Source: Mucilaginibacter gracilis (GTDB taxonomy: Bacteria > Bacteroidota > Bacteroidia > Sphingobacteriales > Sphingobacteriaceae). From it: 64,000 bases of DNA. Numbering within the stretch: position 1 is the stretch's first letter; every line of letters starts with the position of its first letter. The stretch covers positions 2,170,001 to 2,234,000 of the forward strand of contig NZ_RBKU01000001.1 of assembly GCF_003633615.1 (NCBI RefSeq), read 5' to 3'. The notes under the pieces were generated by a model that was not told the DNA's origin, made no database searches, and saw nothing but the letters and a program-made list of their open reading frames with translations. Below are positions 1 through 9,216 of the stretch, one piece after another. A program made the position numbers and the translations under genes.

Positions 1-1905
1 ATCTACAATAAACTGCGGTGTTCCGGATATTCCTCTACGCGTTTGCTTGTAAAATGGCACTTTCGTTAATAAAGCATTCTCAAGTCCTCCTGAGGTTCTG
101 ATATCTTCCTGAGAGAGGACCACATCGGCATTGCCAGGGCCGTTGAGGTTAAAGGAATGCTCGGGGACATATTTTTTATTTCTGCGCTGGTTGATCTTGA
201 CCTCGCCGAGTGTCCTGCCTTTGCTTAGAGGCGGAGGGAGTGGGCTATTGCTGGCGGAGGCTGTTAACAAAAGCGAGCTTGGTGTATTATCTTCTTTTTT
301 AAGCGGTTCGAAGGGCCTGTCGATGGCCAGGTAAACTTTTACCTGCCCTTTAGGGGCACTGGCCTGAACCATGAACGAGGTGGTATCAGGGTAGCTGGCG
401 AGATCGAAGGTGAAGTGTCCCGCACTGTCTGCGTTTGCCTGAATAGGGAGTCCTGAACTCTTAGCTGGCAGCACAATGAGCTTGGCCCCAGGCACGGGTT
501 TTCCGTTGGCCAGGCTAACGGTACCTGAGATCATGGACCCGGTTTCGGGCCTATAGCGAACTTGCTGATAATTATTATTGGCAATACTGTCCCAGGCATA
601 CCTTCGCCATCCTTGTGTAAGCATTAGCAGGTCCAGGTTCTGCAATCGGTTCTTATCGCTGCTGTCAAAATACTGATCGGGCTTTTCGATGTAACCTTTG
701 AGGTCGGAGCAAAGCAGGAGGTCGGAAAATATGGAGGCATTACCACTTTCCCAAGCTTGGCTTTCATCGATTTTGGTAACCGCGACAGACAGTACCGACC
801 GGGCTATGGCGGCAGTATCCGAAGGGCTAATCGTCAAGCCAACCTTTTCACCGGGAGCATAAACGGCTTTGTCCGTTTTGATCACCGGGTTATAGCGCAT
901 GTCCGGGCTGATGAATACGAGCCGTTCGGCAACAGGCCTGTTATGAGAGAATAAGGTGATCCTGATCACACCATTGCTCAGTCCTTTCCTGGAAAGTGTT
1001 CCGGTAAATAAGCCTGCGGTATCGGTAGTAATCCGCCCCATATATTCGATAGGGCCGTTTCCTGCTGCAACAAGGGTAAATTGTCCAAGCTTACGTAAAG
1101 CAGGGTTGACTGAAACCTGTATAATCAGTTTCGTAGTGTCCCGGGAGCTCACGGCCAGGCTGTAGCCTTCAGGAGCTATTTCGGGTAGGGCTGTACTGTT
1201 TTGCTGCCCGTCGGCGAAGCTAATTAGGGCGGTATATTTACTTCCTTTATATGGGATAAAGCTGAAGGAGCCCATTCCGGCATGCTGTGACCGGAAGGTA
1301 CAGACCTGGTTACCCTGCTCATCGGCAACGTAGCCTGAGAGTTCTCTGCTCAGGCCATCGGGCCCGATAGCTTTGAAAGCGATTACGGATGGGATGCCGC
1401 TGACCATGTTTCCCCCTTCCGGGAAAAAACGGATAACGTTTGTACCTGTTGCCTTTGTACCTATGGGTCTTTGCCCGCTCTTATCACTTATCCAAAACTT
1501 TTTATCGTAAAAAAAAGCATGCCCGGCGTTGCGCATCCATTGGGTATATGCCCTGATGCGGTAAAAACCGGCGCTAAGGGTATCGGGCAGGGGGATATTC
1601 CCTGGTGCCATGCCCGTATTGAGCCTGAGGCGCATGGAACGGATAACGGAATCGGCAGATAGGAGCTGAACGTAAAGATATTTGCTGAGCAGGGAAGGTG
1701 CATTCTTTTCGGTAGCTACCGTATAGGCTTTAAACCATACGGTGTCCCCGGCTGAGTAGGATGCCCTATCGGTATGTAGATGCACCTTTTCTACGATATG
1801 TGTTCGGCGGTAATGTTCCAGTTTATCGGTAAGCAGCCCGGTTGTATCAGTGGTTTGCCCTGCAGGTAATAACGTGCAAAGCAAGGTGGAAAGCATTATG
1901 AGCAT
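1..1905 (-). CDS. MG2-like / TonB-plug domain surface protein, 5' part only (runs off the window)
   Basis: An open frame on the minus strand starts at ATG 1905 (a second in-frame ATG lies at 1896) and continues without a stop to base 1, giving 635 residues of a longer protein. A short hydrophobic leader (MLIMLSTLLCTLLPAG) is followed by EKVHLHTDRASYSAGDTVWF, the signature of a large Bacteroidota family whose members begin with an alpha-2-macroglobulin MG2-like beta domain and carry a TonB-receptor plug-like region near the C terminus. That second region is visible here as NADVVLSQEDIRTSGGLENA close to the window edge. Family members are envelope proteins, and their substrate is not known to me. 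It is transcribed away from the xylan genes, so I see no functional link to them. The family call is fairly secure and the function is unknown. Confidence 0.72.
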   Translation of the reverse strand, partial: MLIMLSTLLCTLLPAGQTTDTTGLLTDKLEHYRRTHIVEKVHLHTDRASYSAGDTVWFKAYTVATEKNAPSLLSKYLYVQLLSADSVIRSMRLRLNTGMAPGNIPLPDTLSAGFYRIRAYTQWMRNAGHAFFYDKKFWISDKSGQRPIGTKATGTNVIRFFPEGGNMVSGIPSVIAFKAIGPDGLSRELSGYVADEQGNQVCTFRSQHAGMGSFSFIPYKGSKYTALISFADGQQNSTALPEIAPEGYSLAVSSRDTTKLIIQVSVNPALRKLGQFTLVAAGNGPIEYMGRITTDTAGLFTGTLSRKGLSNGVIRITLFSHNRPVAERLVFISPDMRYNPVIKTDKAVYAPGEKVGLTISPSDTAAIARSVLSVAVTKIDESQAWESGNASIFSDLLLCSDLKGYIEKPDQYFDSSDKNRLQNLDLLMLTQGWRRYAWDSIANNNYQQVRYRPETGSMISGTVSLANGKPVPGAKLIVLPAKSSGLPIQANADSAGHFTFDLASYPDTTSFMVQASAPKGQVKVYLAIDRPFEPLKKEDNTPSSLLLTASASNSPLPPPLSKGRTLGEVKINQRRNKKYVPEHSFNLNGPGNADVVLSQEDIRTSGGLENALLTKVPFYKQTRRGISGTPQFIVD

Positions 1906-1930
1906 GTTTAAAGGTTGGTAAGTGGTTGTT

Positions 1931-1938
1931 CAAAAGTA
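1931..1938 (-). promoter_or_regulatory. candidate -7 promoter element for the MG2/plug gene
   Basis: The minus strand reads TACTTTTG, matching the Bacteroidota -7 consensus TAnnTTTG, 26 bp before ATG 1905. I see no clear TTTG -33 element at the right distance, so support is weak. Confidence 0.3.
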
Positions 1939-2164
1939 TATTTATGGTATCCAATACGGTGCGGCTATTGTCTTTTTTAGTATTGCATATGTTTAAAAGC
2001 GAGATCATTAGTAAAAAAATAAGCCAATGCTTTCAATATTGTCTGTTATTATACCCGGGCAGGTTTTTTTAACGTTGAAGGGTTGATGTCTTAATTTGCT
2101 TATTTACAGAAAGATATATTACAGTGATGTGTTTTCTAAATACTCATCACCATCTTCGTTAACA

Positions 2165-2193
2165 GAGTGCCCCGCGGGTTAAGCGGGACACTC
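2165..2193 (-). terminator. stem-loop after the GH30 gene
   Basis: gagtgccccgc (2165-2175) pairs with gcgggacactc (2183-2193) around a 7-nt loop, 10 of 11 positions matching. It lies just past the GH30 stop codon. No strong U-tract follows on the minus strand, so it may only protect the 3' end. Confidence 0.5.
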
Positions 2194-2200
2194 GTAATGT

Positions 2201-3394
2201 TTAATTAGAAACCAGCGTAGTTACACTCGAAGGTGCCAGGTTGATACTAAAGTGGCTCCCGCTAGCACTAACGGCGCTATAAGCCAGGTTAGAAGAGCTG
2301 TCGGTAGAGTAGCGACTGAAACCCGTAACAGATACGCCGCTCAAATCAAAGCTCTGAGCTATCGTCGCATTGTTTTGATTCACAATAACGATTACAAGCT
2401 TGGTGCCGTTTTTGTAGGCGGTTACATATACGCCTGTTAAGGGGTTTGTCGTGCACGAAATTTTACTGTAGCCAGGCCTAACATACCGTGAGTATTGAGC
2501 CATTACATAGCCAAGCTTAGTGATGTTACTGCTTTCATCGATTGGGCCGTAAAACCTTCGGATATACCACCACACGTAGGCGGCGTAGCCAGCATTCATA
2601 CAATCATGGATCTCTTTAGCCGCAGCCATGGCGTTACCCCAGTCGTTTCCGCTGATGGTAGAATTGGTATAATGTTCAGTCATCCACACCGATTTGTCTA
2701 TAGCTCCCAGATTGTAAGGCGTTTTTCCATAAATATGGCCGCATACAAAACTGGTTTTTGATTTCGCTGTAGCGTTGCTGAGATACGTATTGATATAAGT
2801 TTGATCCATATTGAAAGGTTCGGGAGCCATCACAGCAGCTCCGCAGTTACTGCCCTGTGCAGCCACGAAATTGGCAACTTCTGTTGCCGTGGCTTCCATC
2901 CACCCAGAGCCACCGTAATTTGGCTCATTGAATGGACTAACCGCGTATACTCCACCCACCGCGGAATTATACGAACTGATGTGTGCGGCAAAATCAGCAT
3001 AGGAGCCGGTATTCAAGTGTACACCTGTCATCATACTGGGCGGCGCATTCCAGGCTGTGGCTATCACCTTGGCACCAAAGCCCTTCGCCGCGTCTATCGT
3101 AGGTTTTTCTGCTGCAAAACTGCTACTGCTGGTGGGTACCATTACGCGCAATATGCTCAAACCGATGCCGCTTGAAGTTGAAAAGGCTTTTGTTCTTTGA
3201 TCGCTGGTTAGGTCGGCCTGCCAGGCAAGGATACTTGCTCCGCCAAAGCCTTGGATAGTCTGCTGTACGGCGCTCGTATCAATTGTCGCGGCGCTTTTCA
3301 ATACATCATCAGTAATTTGTTGCTGAGCTGCCTGCTTGGCGCAACTGGCCAGCAACATGATCGCCCCGGAGAGGGCCAATAATTTTTTTTTCAT
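2201..3394 (-). CDS. GH30 subfamily 8-type glucuronoxylan endo-xylanase, lipoprotein
   Basis: This 397-residue enzyme is predicted to cut the beta-1,4-xylan backbone at sites set by methylglucuronate side chains. It has a lipoprotein signal (LLASC, Cys18), so it should be anchored to the outer membrane. The (beta/alpha)8 domain opens at TIQGFGGASILAWQ (46-59). The acid/base is Glu157 in PFNEPNY and the nucleophile Glu240 in WMTEHY. WWYIRRFYGPI (275-285) matches the segment with which GH30_8 enzymes bind the glucuronate carboxylate through arginine, and this supports the subfamily. The C-terminal 90 residues form the usual side beta-domain. It is transcribed away from the regulator gene next to it. 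The family is secure; the glucuronoxylan specificity is inferred from the arginine motif and the surrounding xylan genes. Confidence 0.9.
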   Translation of the reverse strand: MKKKLLALSGAIMLLASCAKQAAQQQITDDVLKSAATIDTSAVQQTIQGFGGASILAWQADLTSDQRTKAFSTSSGIGLSILRVMVPTSSSSFAAEKPTIDAAKGFGAKVIATAWNAPPSMMTGVHLNTGSYADFAAHISSYNSAVGGVYAVSPFNEPNYGGSGWMEATATEVANFVAAQGSNCGAAVMAPEPFNMDQTYINTYLSNATAKSKTSFVCGHIYGKTPYNLGAIDKSVWMTEHYTNSTISGNDWGNAMAAAKEIHDCMNAGYAAYVWWYIRRFYGPIDESSNITKLGYVMAQYSRYVRPGYSKISCTTNPLTGVYVTAYKNGTKLVIVIVNQNNATIAQSFDLSGVSVTGFSRYSTDSSSNLAYSAVSASGSHFSINLAPSSVTTLVSN

Positions 3395-4067
3395 AAAAGG
3401 TATTTGGTTAAATAAGGGTTAATGTGGTTTATTGCTGTATATTTAGTAAATTGAAATGCCTTAATTGGGGGGCTCATCCTGGCGTTCCGCTGTTGCAGTA
3501 TGGTTGAGCATTGTACCCTACTGGCCGTAGAGTTAAAAAATTTGGCAACTCTTTAAGCTTCGGCTCCATGCCAAATGGCGTTCCGGCTTCACTTTCCGGC
3601 GAAAAAGCACACATGGCAATGCAATTCGGGATAATAAATAGAGAAGAGGTTAAAATAATCCTTAACTTCTTCAATATTAGTTTGTTATAGAGTACGCAGT
3701 CCCTGCAAACCTGGGTAAGCAGAGCAGATAAAGTAGTAAACATGATTTAGAATATAATTGGTTTTCAAATTAACGTCGTTGATTGCGCACTATATGTGAC
3801 TAATGTCCAAATCAATGCTACATATATTCAAGGCGGATGGATATAGCAATATTTTTTATTCTATATGAGGAGCTATTAAGTGAATTTGAAATATCGCGGT
3901 ATCCGAAACAATATTGTAGGTATCTGATAGAATATTGCACGTAACTTTAACAACGAATTAACTGTGAGTAATACAGATGGCGTAGTAGGGAGCTTTTTTT
4001 GAGATGACGTTGCAGGAAAATTTATAAGCGAGTTCTTAAATAAAATTCAACTTTACAGATAATTATA

Positions 4068-4108
4068 GTCATTAATTTCTTGGGTTAGGCTTAACGGTCA
4101 TTAATTTC
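4068..4108. repeat. 12-bp direct repeat upstream of the regulator gene
   Basis: gtcattaatttc occurs at 4068-4079 and again at 4097-4108, 29 bp apart start to start. Spaced direct repeats are the usual binding architecture for AraC-type domains, so this could be an autoregulatory site. That function is inference. Confidence 0.35.
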
Positions 4109-4183
4109 CCGCGTCGTTTTCTTGCGGTAATTTACTATTTTTATGAATTGGTTTAGTGCGAAATAAGGATTGATTAAATAATG

Positions 4184-4195
4184 TGCAACCGATTA
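4184..4195 (+). promoter_or_regulatory. LacI-operator-like motif, distal copy
   Basis: TGCAACCGATTA resembles one and a half arms of the LacI-family palindrome TGCAAnCGnTTGCA. A near copy lies in the regulator promoter (4261-4274) and a third upstream of susC at 41410-41423. The protein that binds is not encoded in the window. Confidence 0.4.
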
Positions 4196-4256
4196 CTAAT
4201 GATTTTTTTTGATAAGTTAATCAGGGCATGTTATTTATGAAAATAATATTTTTTTG

Positions 4257-4287
4257 TTTGTGTAACCGATTGCTTTAATTATATTTG
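4257..4287 (+). promoter_or_regulatory. Bacteroidota-type promoter of the hybrid regulator gene
   Basis: TTTG (4257-4260), a 19-bp spacer, then TATATTTG (4280-4287) matches the primary-sigma consensus TTTG-N19/21-TAnnTTTG of Bacteroidota. Transcription would start near 4294, leaving a leader of about 60 nt before ATG 4356. Confidence 0.65.
4261..4274 (+). promoter_or_regulatory. LacI-operator-like motif inside the promoter spacer
   Basis: TGTAACCGATTGCT lies exactly between the -33 and -7 elements of the regulator promoter, where a bound repressor would exclude RNA polymerase. It shares AACCGATT with the copies at 4184 and 41410. Confidence 0.45.
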
Positions 4288-4355
4288 TCAAAACGACACC
4301 TATTATAACCAATTAGCGGCATAGCCATTTTGTGTTTTCGTTAAATACCAGTATT

Positions 4356-7300
4356 ATGAGGAGATTATGGACAGGGGTATCATTATTATGCCTTTTTTTC
4401 TGCGAAACGGTTGTGAGCTCAGCTCAGGGCATTATCAATTTCACATCCATCACTACCAAAGAGGGCATATCTTCTAATACGATCTATACGATGGTTAAGG
4501 ATCGGTATGGTTTGATGTGGTTTGGCACAAGCAATGGTTTAAGCCGGTACGATGGTACTAATTTTACCATATACCGCCATGAGCCCAATAATCCTGCCTC
4601 TATGCCCGGCAATGAGGTGCTTTCGTTATATGAGGACCGGACTGGTAAAATATGGATAGGCACGGGAGCGGGTGGTTTGAGTTATTATGACCGGACCAAG
4701 GACAGGATCGTATCTTATCCAACCGATGGTTCCTGGCCGGAACAGGGTAGCGTTTCTCCCCGTGCAATCTTACAGGATGATCAAGGTAAATTATGGGTAG
4801 GGACTTATGGAAATCTCCGTCTGATTGACCTTAGCAACGGGCATACCACGCGTATGGTATTCCATGATACACCAAATAATATGGATTATTCGTTCGTCGT
4901 GTTGTCATTGTTCGAGGACAGCAGGCGTCAAATCTGGGTGGGTACTAATAAGGGGTTGTTTTTATATGATCGTCAAAAAGGCTATGTAAAAAAATACGGA
5001 TGGAAGCCAAATGCACAAGTTAATTTATCAAACAGTACCTTTAAAGGTATAACCGAAGATCGGAAGGGGGATATTTGGCTGGCCACATTGGATGGGCTGG
5101 GCCAATTAAAGCCCGACGGTACCCTGAAAGTATACAGGCATCGCACCGATGGGGCAAACGCTATCAGTAGTAACGCTGTATTTGCTGTAAAATTAGATAA
5201 GGACGGGAAAGTTTGGATAGGTACCGAAGAAGGCCTGGACATACTGGACCCCTTAACCGGCTCGTTTCAGGTTTTACAGCCCGACCCGAGGAATCTTTTT
5301 AGCCTTAAAAGCAAATCTATCAGAAGTATATATATCGACAATACGGGCATTTACTGGGTCGGCACGTTCGGTCGTGGCATAGCCAAATATGATAAAAACC
5401 TGCCGCTCTTTAACCTTAAACAAAGTGATCCGTTCGATCCCTGGGGTTTAAGGTCTAACAGCGTGCTTTCCTTCACCGAGTCGGCGAACGGTCAGATCTA
5501 TGTAGGAACGGACGGCGCAGGAATAGAAGTTTTTAACCGGGAAACAGGCTTATTTAAACCACTTATAATCAAAAGCAAGTTGGATAAGACGGGTTTGGGA
5601 ATAGTGGTTTTTAGATTATATATTGATAAGAGCGGATTTTTATGGGCGGGGACCTACCGTAACGGACTTTTCCGGATCAATTTGAGTGATGGTAGTTACG
5701 AGCAGTTTACCGCCGGGAAAGGACAGCTAAACAATGATAATGTTAACAGCCTCGCCGAAGACGGACGGGGTAATTTATGGATCGGAACTATAGGAGGCGG
5801 AGTTAATATTTATAACTTCAAGCTTCGGACGTTTCAGCAATTTAACAGCAGCACGTTTCCCCCGGGGTTTAAACAACCTTTGCCTTTGAACGACTTCATC
5901 AGTTCGATCGCAAAGTCGCCGAAAGGGGATATGTGGATAGGTTCGGCAGGAACAGGGCTGGCAGTTTTTAACCCTGTAACCGGTAAGGTTATTCATTATA
6001 CCAGAGCGCATAAAGAGCTTCCTTACGATGTTGTGGAGCATTTGTTTTTTAGTAAAGATGGGCTGCTTTGGCTTTCAACAGAAGGAGGACTTTCGTTTTT
6101 AGATGAGCAAACCCACAAAATAACTACCTATAGCGAAAAAGATGGATTGGGAAACGGAATGGTTAAAGGTATCCTGGAGGATAACTCCGGACTCATATGG
6201 GTAAGTACCGACCGGGGCATCAGCTCTTTTAACCGTAGCACCAAAACTTTCCGGAACTTTAACGCAGAAAACGGGGTTCAGCAAAGCTCTTTTACTACCG
6301 CAGCAACAATGAAATCGGCCAATGGCGACTTGTTTTTTGGTGGTTTAGAGGGGTTTAATTTTTTTAACCCAGCTACCTTGCCTGATACACGCAGCCCCGG
6401 ACAGGTTTTGCTGACAGACCTTAATGTGAGTAATGAATCTGTTACGCCGGGTGAAAATTCGCCAATAAAGGAGCAGATTGGGATGGCTAAAGAGATTAAC
6501 CTTCATTATGGTTTAAATTTCTCCGTATCCTACGTGGCCCTCAACTATACCGCACCCAAACAAAATCAGTTTGCCTACAAACTTGTTGGTTTTGATAAGG
6601 ACTGGAACTATGTACACCATGGGCGGACTGCTAATTACACTAACCTGGATCCCGGAACTTATATATTTCAGGTTAAGGCGAGTAGTGACGGCAAGCATTG
6701 GGTATTGCCTCCTACAGAGGTCAGGATTATCGTATCCCCGCCATTCTGGAGAACAGGATACGCTTATGGTTTTTATTTTTTAACTACTTTGGCGTTTTTA
6801 CTATGGCTGAGGCGAAGAGGAATTCGGAAAATCCGCCGGGAATTTGAAATACAGCAGGAAAAAATACAGGTTAAACAGCTAATGGAACAGGAGCGCCGTG
6901 AGGCCGACCAGCTTCATGAACTTGACCTTCTAAAGATCAAATTTCTGACAGATCTTAGCCATGAATTCCGTACGCCGATATCATTAATTTTGGCGCCGGT
7001 AGAAAAGCTCCTGGAGAGAAAACTAGCGAACGAAGCCCAGGAGGATGTTAAAATGATTAACCGGAATGCCCGAAGGTTGCTGAATATGGTTAATCAGTTG
7101 CTCGACTTCCGAAAGATGGAGGAAGAAGAACTCCATCTACACCTGCAAACGGGAGATGTTATATATTTTATTAAAGATACCGCCGACGCCTTTAAGGATG
7201 TTGCGGCCAGAAAGGAAATTGATTTTTCGGTAGAAAGCAAATGTAAGGCATGGGCTACCAAATTTGATCATAATAAGCTTGAGCGCATTATTTTCAATAC

Positions 7301-8534
7301 ATTGTCTAATGCCTTTAAATTTACACCTAAGGGAGGGCAGATTACCATGTTTTTGGAGATTAGCGAGGTTATTGAAGGCGAACCGCATCTGATTATGAGG
7401 ATCATGGATAGGGGCATCGGTATTCCATCGGAAGATCTCACCCGTATATTCGACCGGTTTTATCAGCATCAAACGCAGGCTGTACTCAACCAGGGAACGG
7501 GGATTGGGCTGGCGATAACGAAAGAGTTTGTGAATCTTCACGGTGGGCATATTCATGCTGAGAATAATCTGTCGGGCGGAGCGTGTATTGTAATTGACCT
7601 GCCCGTTTTCCCTGAGCTTGACGAAAGCGGCATTTCTGAAACGGATGGTAAGGAATCAACTGCTTCCGATTCTTGTATTTCAAACACCTCGGAATCAGTA
7701 CCTTGTAACCCGAAGAGAAGCGAAGGCATAAGACTGATTGAAAAAAAAATCACGATATTGCTTGTTGAAGACAATGAAGAGTTCCGCACATACCTGGCAG
7801 ATCACCTCAAACAATATTACAACATCATTCAGGCAGGTGACGGTAAGGAAGGTTGGCAGAAAACCCTCGGCAACCATCCTCAGCTTGTGGTTAGTGATAT
7901 CAATATGCCACTGATGTCGGGCATCGAACTTAGTAAAAAAATAAAGGAAGATAAAAGGACCTGCCATATACCGGTGATATTGCTTACGGCGATGACAGGC
8001 GAAGAAGAACAACTTACCGGATTGCAATCCGGCGCGAGCGACTACCTAACCAAGCCCTTCAACTTTCAGATATTGAACACCAAAATCGGTAATCTTCTTG
8101 ATCTGAACAAAAGCCTGAAGGACACTTATTCTAAACAGATCCAATTGGTAGGGCAGGAAGTAGTTACTGAATCGGGTAACCTGAAACTTTTAAATTCGAT
8201 TATGAAATACATCGAGTCCAAGTTAAGTGATTCTGATCTGTCGGTTGAAGAACTCAGTAAACATGTAGGAATGAGCAGAGGTTCTCTTTATTATAAACTT
8301 ATCGAACTGACGGGCTTATCTCCGATCGAGTATATCAGGTGTATTAAACTGGAGAAAGCAGCCGCCCTGTTGGAAAACAGCGAATTGAATATTGCCCAGA
8401 TTGCTTACATGACAGGGTTTGGCACACCGAGTTATTTTTCGAGGATGTTTAAAAATAAATATGGTATGGTGCCCTCAGAATACCTTAATTCAAAACGCAA
8501 TCACGCAAAACCGGTTGTAATTTCCGCTGAGTAA
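4356..8534 (+). CDS. hybrid two-component system regulator (propeller sensor, histidine kinase, receiver, AraC)
   Basis: This 1392-residue single-protein sensor-regulator probably senses xylan oligosaccharides in the periplasm and activates the locus. The order is: signal peptide (MRRLWTGVSLLCLFF); two beta-propellers of Reg_prop repeats with recurring (I/L)W(I/V)GT motifs (about 25-650); Y_Y_Y domain (about 715-795); one membrane helix (about 800-822); HisKA with the phospho-acceptor His869 in DLSHEFRTP; an ATPase domain with N, G1 and G2 boxes (NTLSNAFKF, DRGIGIP, GTGIGLA); a receiver with the phospho-acceptor Asp1181 in VVSDINMP; and a C-terminal AraC helix-turn-helix domain from about 1283. 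A GTG at 4332 would add eight residues; I prefer ATG 4356 because the signal peptide begins there. It sits just upstream of the SusC/SusD operon. The architecture is certain; the ligand is inferred from the neighbours. Confidence 0.95.
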   Translation: MRRLWTGVSLLCLFFCETVVSSAQGIINFTSITTKEGISSNTIYTMVKDRYGLMWFGTSNGLSRYDGTNFTIYRHEPNNPASMPGNEVLSLYEDRTGKIWIGTGAGGLSYYDRTKDRIVSYPTDGSWPEQGSVSPRAILQDDQGKLWVGTYGNLRLIDLSNGHTTRMVFHDTPNNMDYSFVVLSLFEDSRRQIWVGTNKGLFLYDRQKGYVKKYGWKPNAQVNLSNSTFKGITEDRKGDIWLATLDGLGQLKPDGTLKVYRHRTDGANAISSNAVFAVKLDKDGKVWIGTEEGLDILDPLTGSFQVLQPDPRNLFSLKSKSIRSIYIDNTGIYWVGTFGRGIAKYDKNLPLFNLKQSDPFDPWGLRSNSVLSFTESANGQIYVGTDGAGIEVFNRETGLFKPLIIKSKLDKTGLGIVVFRLYIDKSGFLWAGTYRNGLFRINLSDGSYEQFTAGKGQLNNDNVNSLAEDGRGNLWIGTIGGGVNIYNFKLRTFQQFNSSTFPPGFKQPLPLNDFISSIAKSPKGDMWIGSAGTGLAVFNPVTGKVIHYTRAHKELPYDVVEHLFFSKDGLLWLSTEGGLSFLDEQTHKITTYSEKDGLGNGMVKGILEDNSGLIWVSTDRGISSFNRSTKTFRNFNAENGVQQSSFTTAATMKSANGDLFFGGLEGFNFFNPATLPDTRSPGQVLLTDLNVSNESVTPGENSPIKEQIGMAKEINLHYGLNFSVSYVALNYTAPKQNQFAYKLVGFDKDWNYVHHGRTANYTNLDPGTYIFQVKASSDGKHWVLPPTEVRIIVSPPFWRTGYAYGFYFLTTLAFLLWLRRRGIRKIRREFEIQQEKIQVKQLMEQERREADQLHELDLLKIKFLTDLSHEFRTPISLILAPVEKLLERKLANEAQEDVKMINRNARRLLNMVNQLLDFRKMEEEELHLHLQTGDVIYFIKDTADAFKDVAARKEIDFSVESKCKAWATKFDHNKLERIIFNTLSNAFKFTPKGGQITMFLEISEVIEGEPHLIMRIMDRGIGIPSEDLTRIFDRFYQHQTQAVLNQGTGIGLAITKEFVNLHGGHIHAENNLSGGACIVIDLPVFPELDESGISETDGKESTASDSCISNTSESVPCNPKRSEGIRLIEKKITILLVEDNEEFRTYLADHLKQYYNIIQAGDGKEGWQKTLGNHPQLVVSDINMPLMSGIELSKKIKEDKRTCHIPVILLTAMTGEEEQLTGLQSGASDYLTKPFNFQILNTKIGNLLDLNKSLKDTYSKQIQLVGQEVVTESGNLKLLNSIMKYIESKLSDSDLSVEELSKHVGMSRGSLYYKLIELTGLSPIEYIRCIKLEKAAALLENSELNIAQIAYMTGFGTPSYFSRMFKNKYGMVPSEYLNSKRNHAKPVVISAE

Positions 8535-8592
8535 TATTTCCTGTATTTTACCACCTCATCTTCGCAATTAATAATATAAAGGGCAGCAAGTA

Positions 8593-8633
8593 CACCCGGG
8601 AAAACCGGAGGCAAACGGGGCTGTTCCCGGGTG
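8593..8633 (+). terminator. stem-loop after the hybrid regulator gene
   Basis: cacccgggaa (8593-8602) pairs perfectly with ttcccgggtg (8624-8633) across a 21-nt loop, about 60 nt past the stop codon. There is no T-run after it, so termination is plausible rather than shown. Confidence 0.5.
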
Positions 8634-9002
8634 AGCTAAGCTGTGCCAGATTATCTACAACGGACACAATTAACAGTTTATTTTATAAATAACCTTTAGG
8701 AATTATCACCGTCCAAATTTCCCACCTCCCAATAAATTAAATCTCCCAGAGATTACCTGTTTAAATATACATCTCATTTTTGTTCTGTAAGTGAGTTTGT
8801 GGTGCGCTACCCGGGTTCACTTCTATAATATCTAAGGCATTATTAAAAATAATACGCCAAATATGCAATTAATACATGTTTTAATAATTCAATTGCCTGA
8901 TAATAAGGCACTTAATTTAATTAAACATTCCGACTACTTTATTTGACAATTGAGACATAAGGAGAGTTAGGTAAAATCGACTTTTGAATTGAACCAATAC
9001 TG

Positions 9003-9019
9003 CAGGTATCATTTACCTG
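9003..9019. repeat. short dyad, possible operator
   Basis: caggta (9003-9008) and tacctg (9014-9019) form a perfect 6-bp inverted repeat around tcatt, about 200 bp before the first FAS1 gene. The size suits a dimeric regulator, but the role is unknown. Confidence 0.3.
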
Positions 9020-9073
9020 TTAAACCAAATTATTAACCTTCTTTAATCCGCAACAAAAAAATGGACAGCACAT

Positions 9074-9165
9074 GAATACACTTGCTTCGGCGCGTTATTT
9101 TCGTTTAGTGTCATATTGACATTTAGCAGGACGAATAACACGCATAGAAATCCGCGAATACACTT
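9074..9165. repeat. direct repeat gaatacactt upstream of the FAS1 gene
   Basis: gaatacactt occurs at 9074-9083 and 9156-9165, 82 bp apart. The second copy ends about 50 bp before the FAS1 start. It is a candidate activator site, and chance is not excluded at 10 bp. Confidence 0.3.
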
Positions 9166-9216
9166 TTATTGGCTTCCTGCTCCAATAAATCCCATATACG
9201 CTTAATTAAATAAGAC

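Larger units (their letters stand above)
3395..4256. other. long divergent intergenic region between the GH30 and regulator genes
   Basis: About 860 AT-rich bases hold no convincing gene. An 89-codon minus-strand frame at 3474-3743 resembles no family I know. The half near the regulator holds a 12-bp direct repeat (4068-4108) and an operator-like motif (4184-4195), listed separately. Upstream of GH30 I found no TAnnTTTG element. Confidence 0.5.
8634..9216 (+). promoter_or_regulatory. control region upstream of the first FAS1-SusC-SusD operon
   Basis: This gene-free, AT-rich stretch should carry the operon promoter and regulator sites. I see a dyad at 9003-9019 and a direct repeat at 9074/9156, both listed separately. 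TATTTTCG at 9096-9103 is one base away from the -7 consensus but has no -33 partner. No coding sequence is apparent. Confidence 0.4.

Noticed and set aside
3474..3743. 89-codon minus-strand open frame upstream of GH30
   Set aside because: No recognisable domain, odd composition rich in Cys, Pro and Leu, and it lies in AT-rich control DNA. Probably not a gene.
4332..4355. GTG start giving eight extra residues on the hybrid regulator
   Set aside because: The signal peptide begins cleanly at ATG 4356, and GTG starts are rarer. Not fully excluded.
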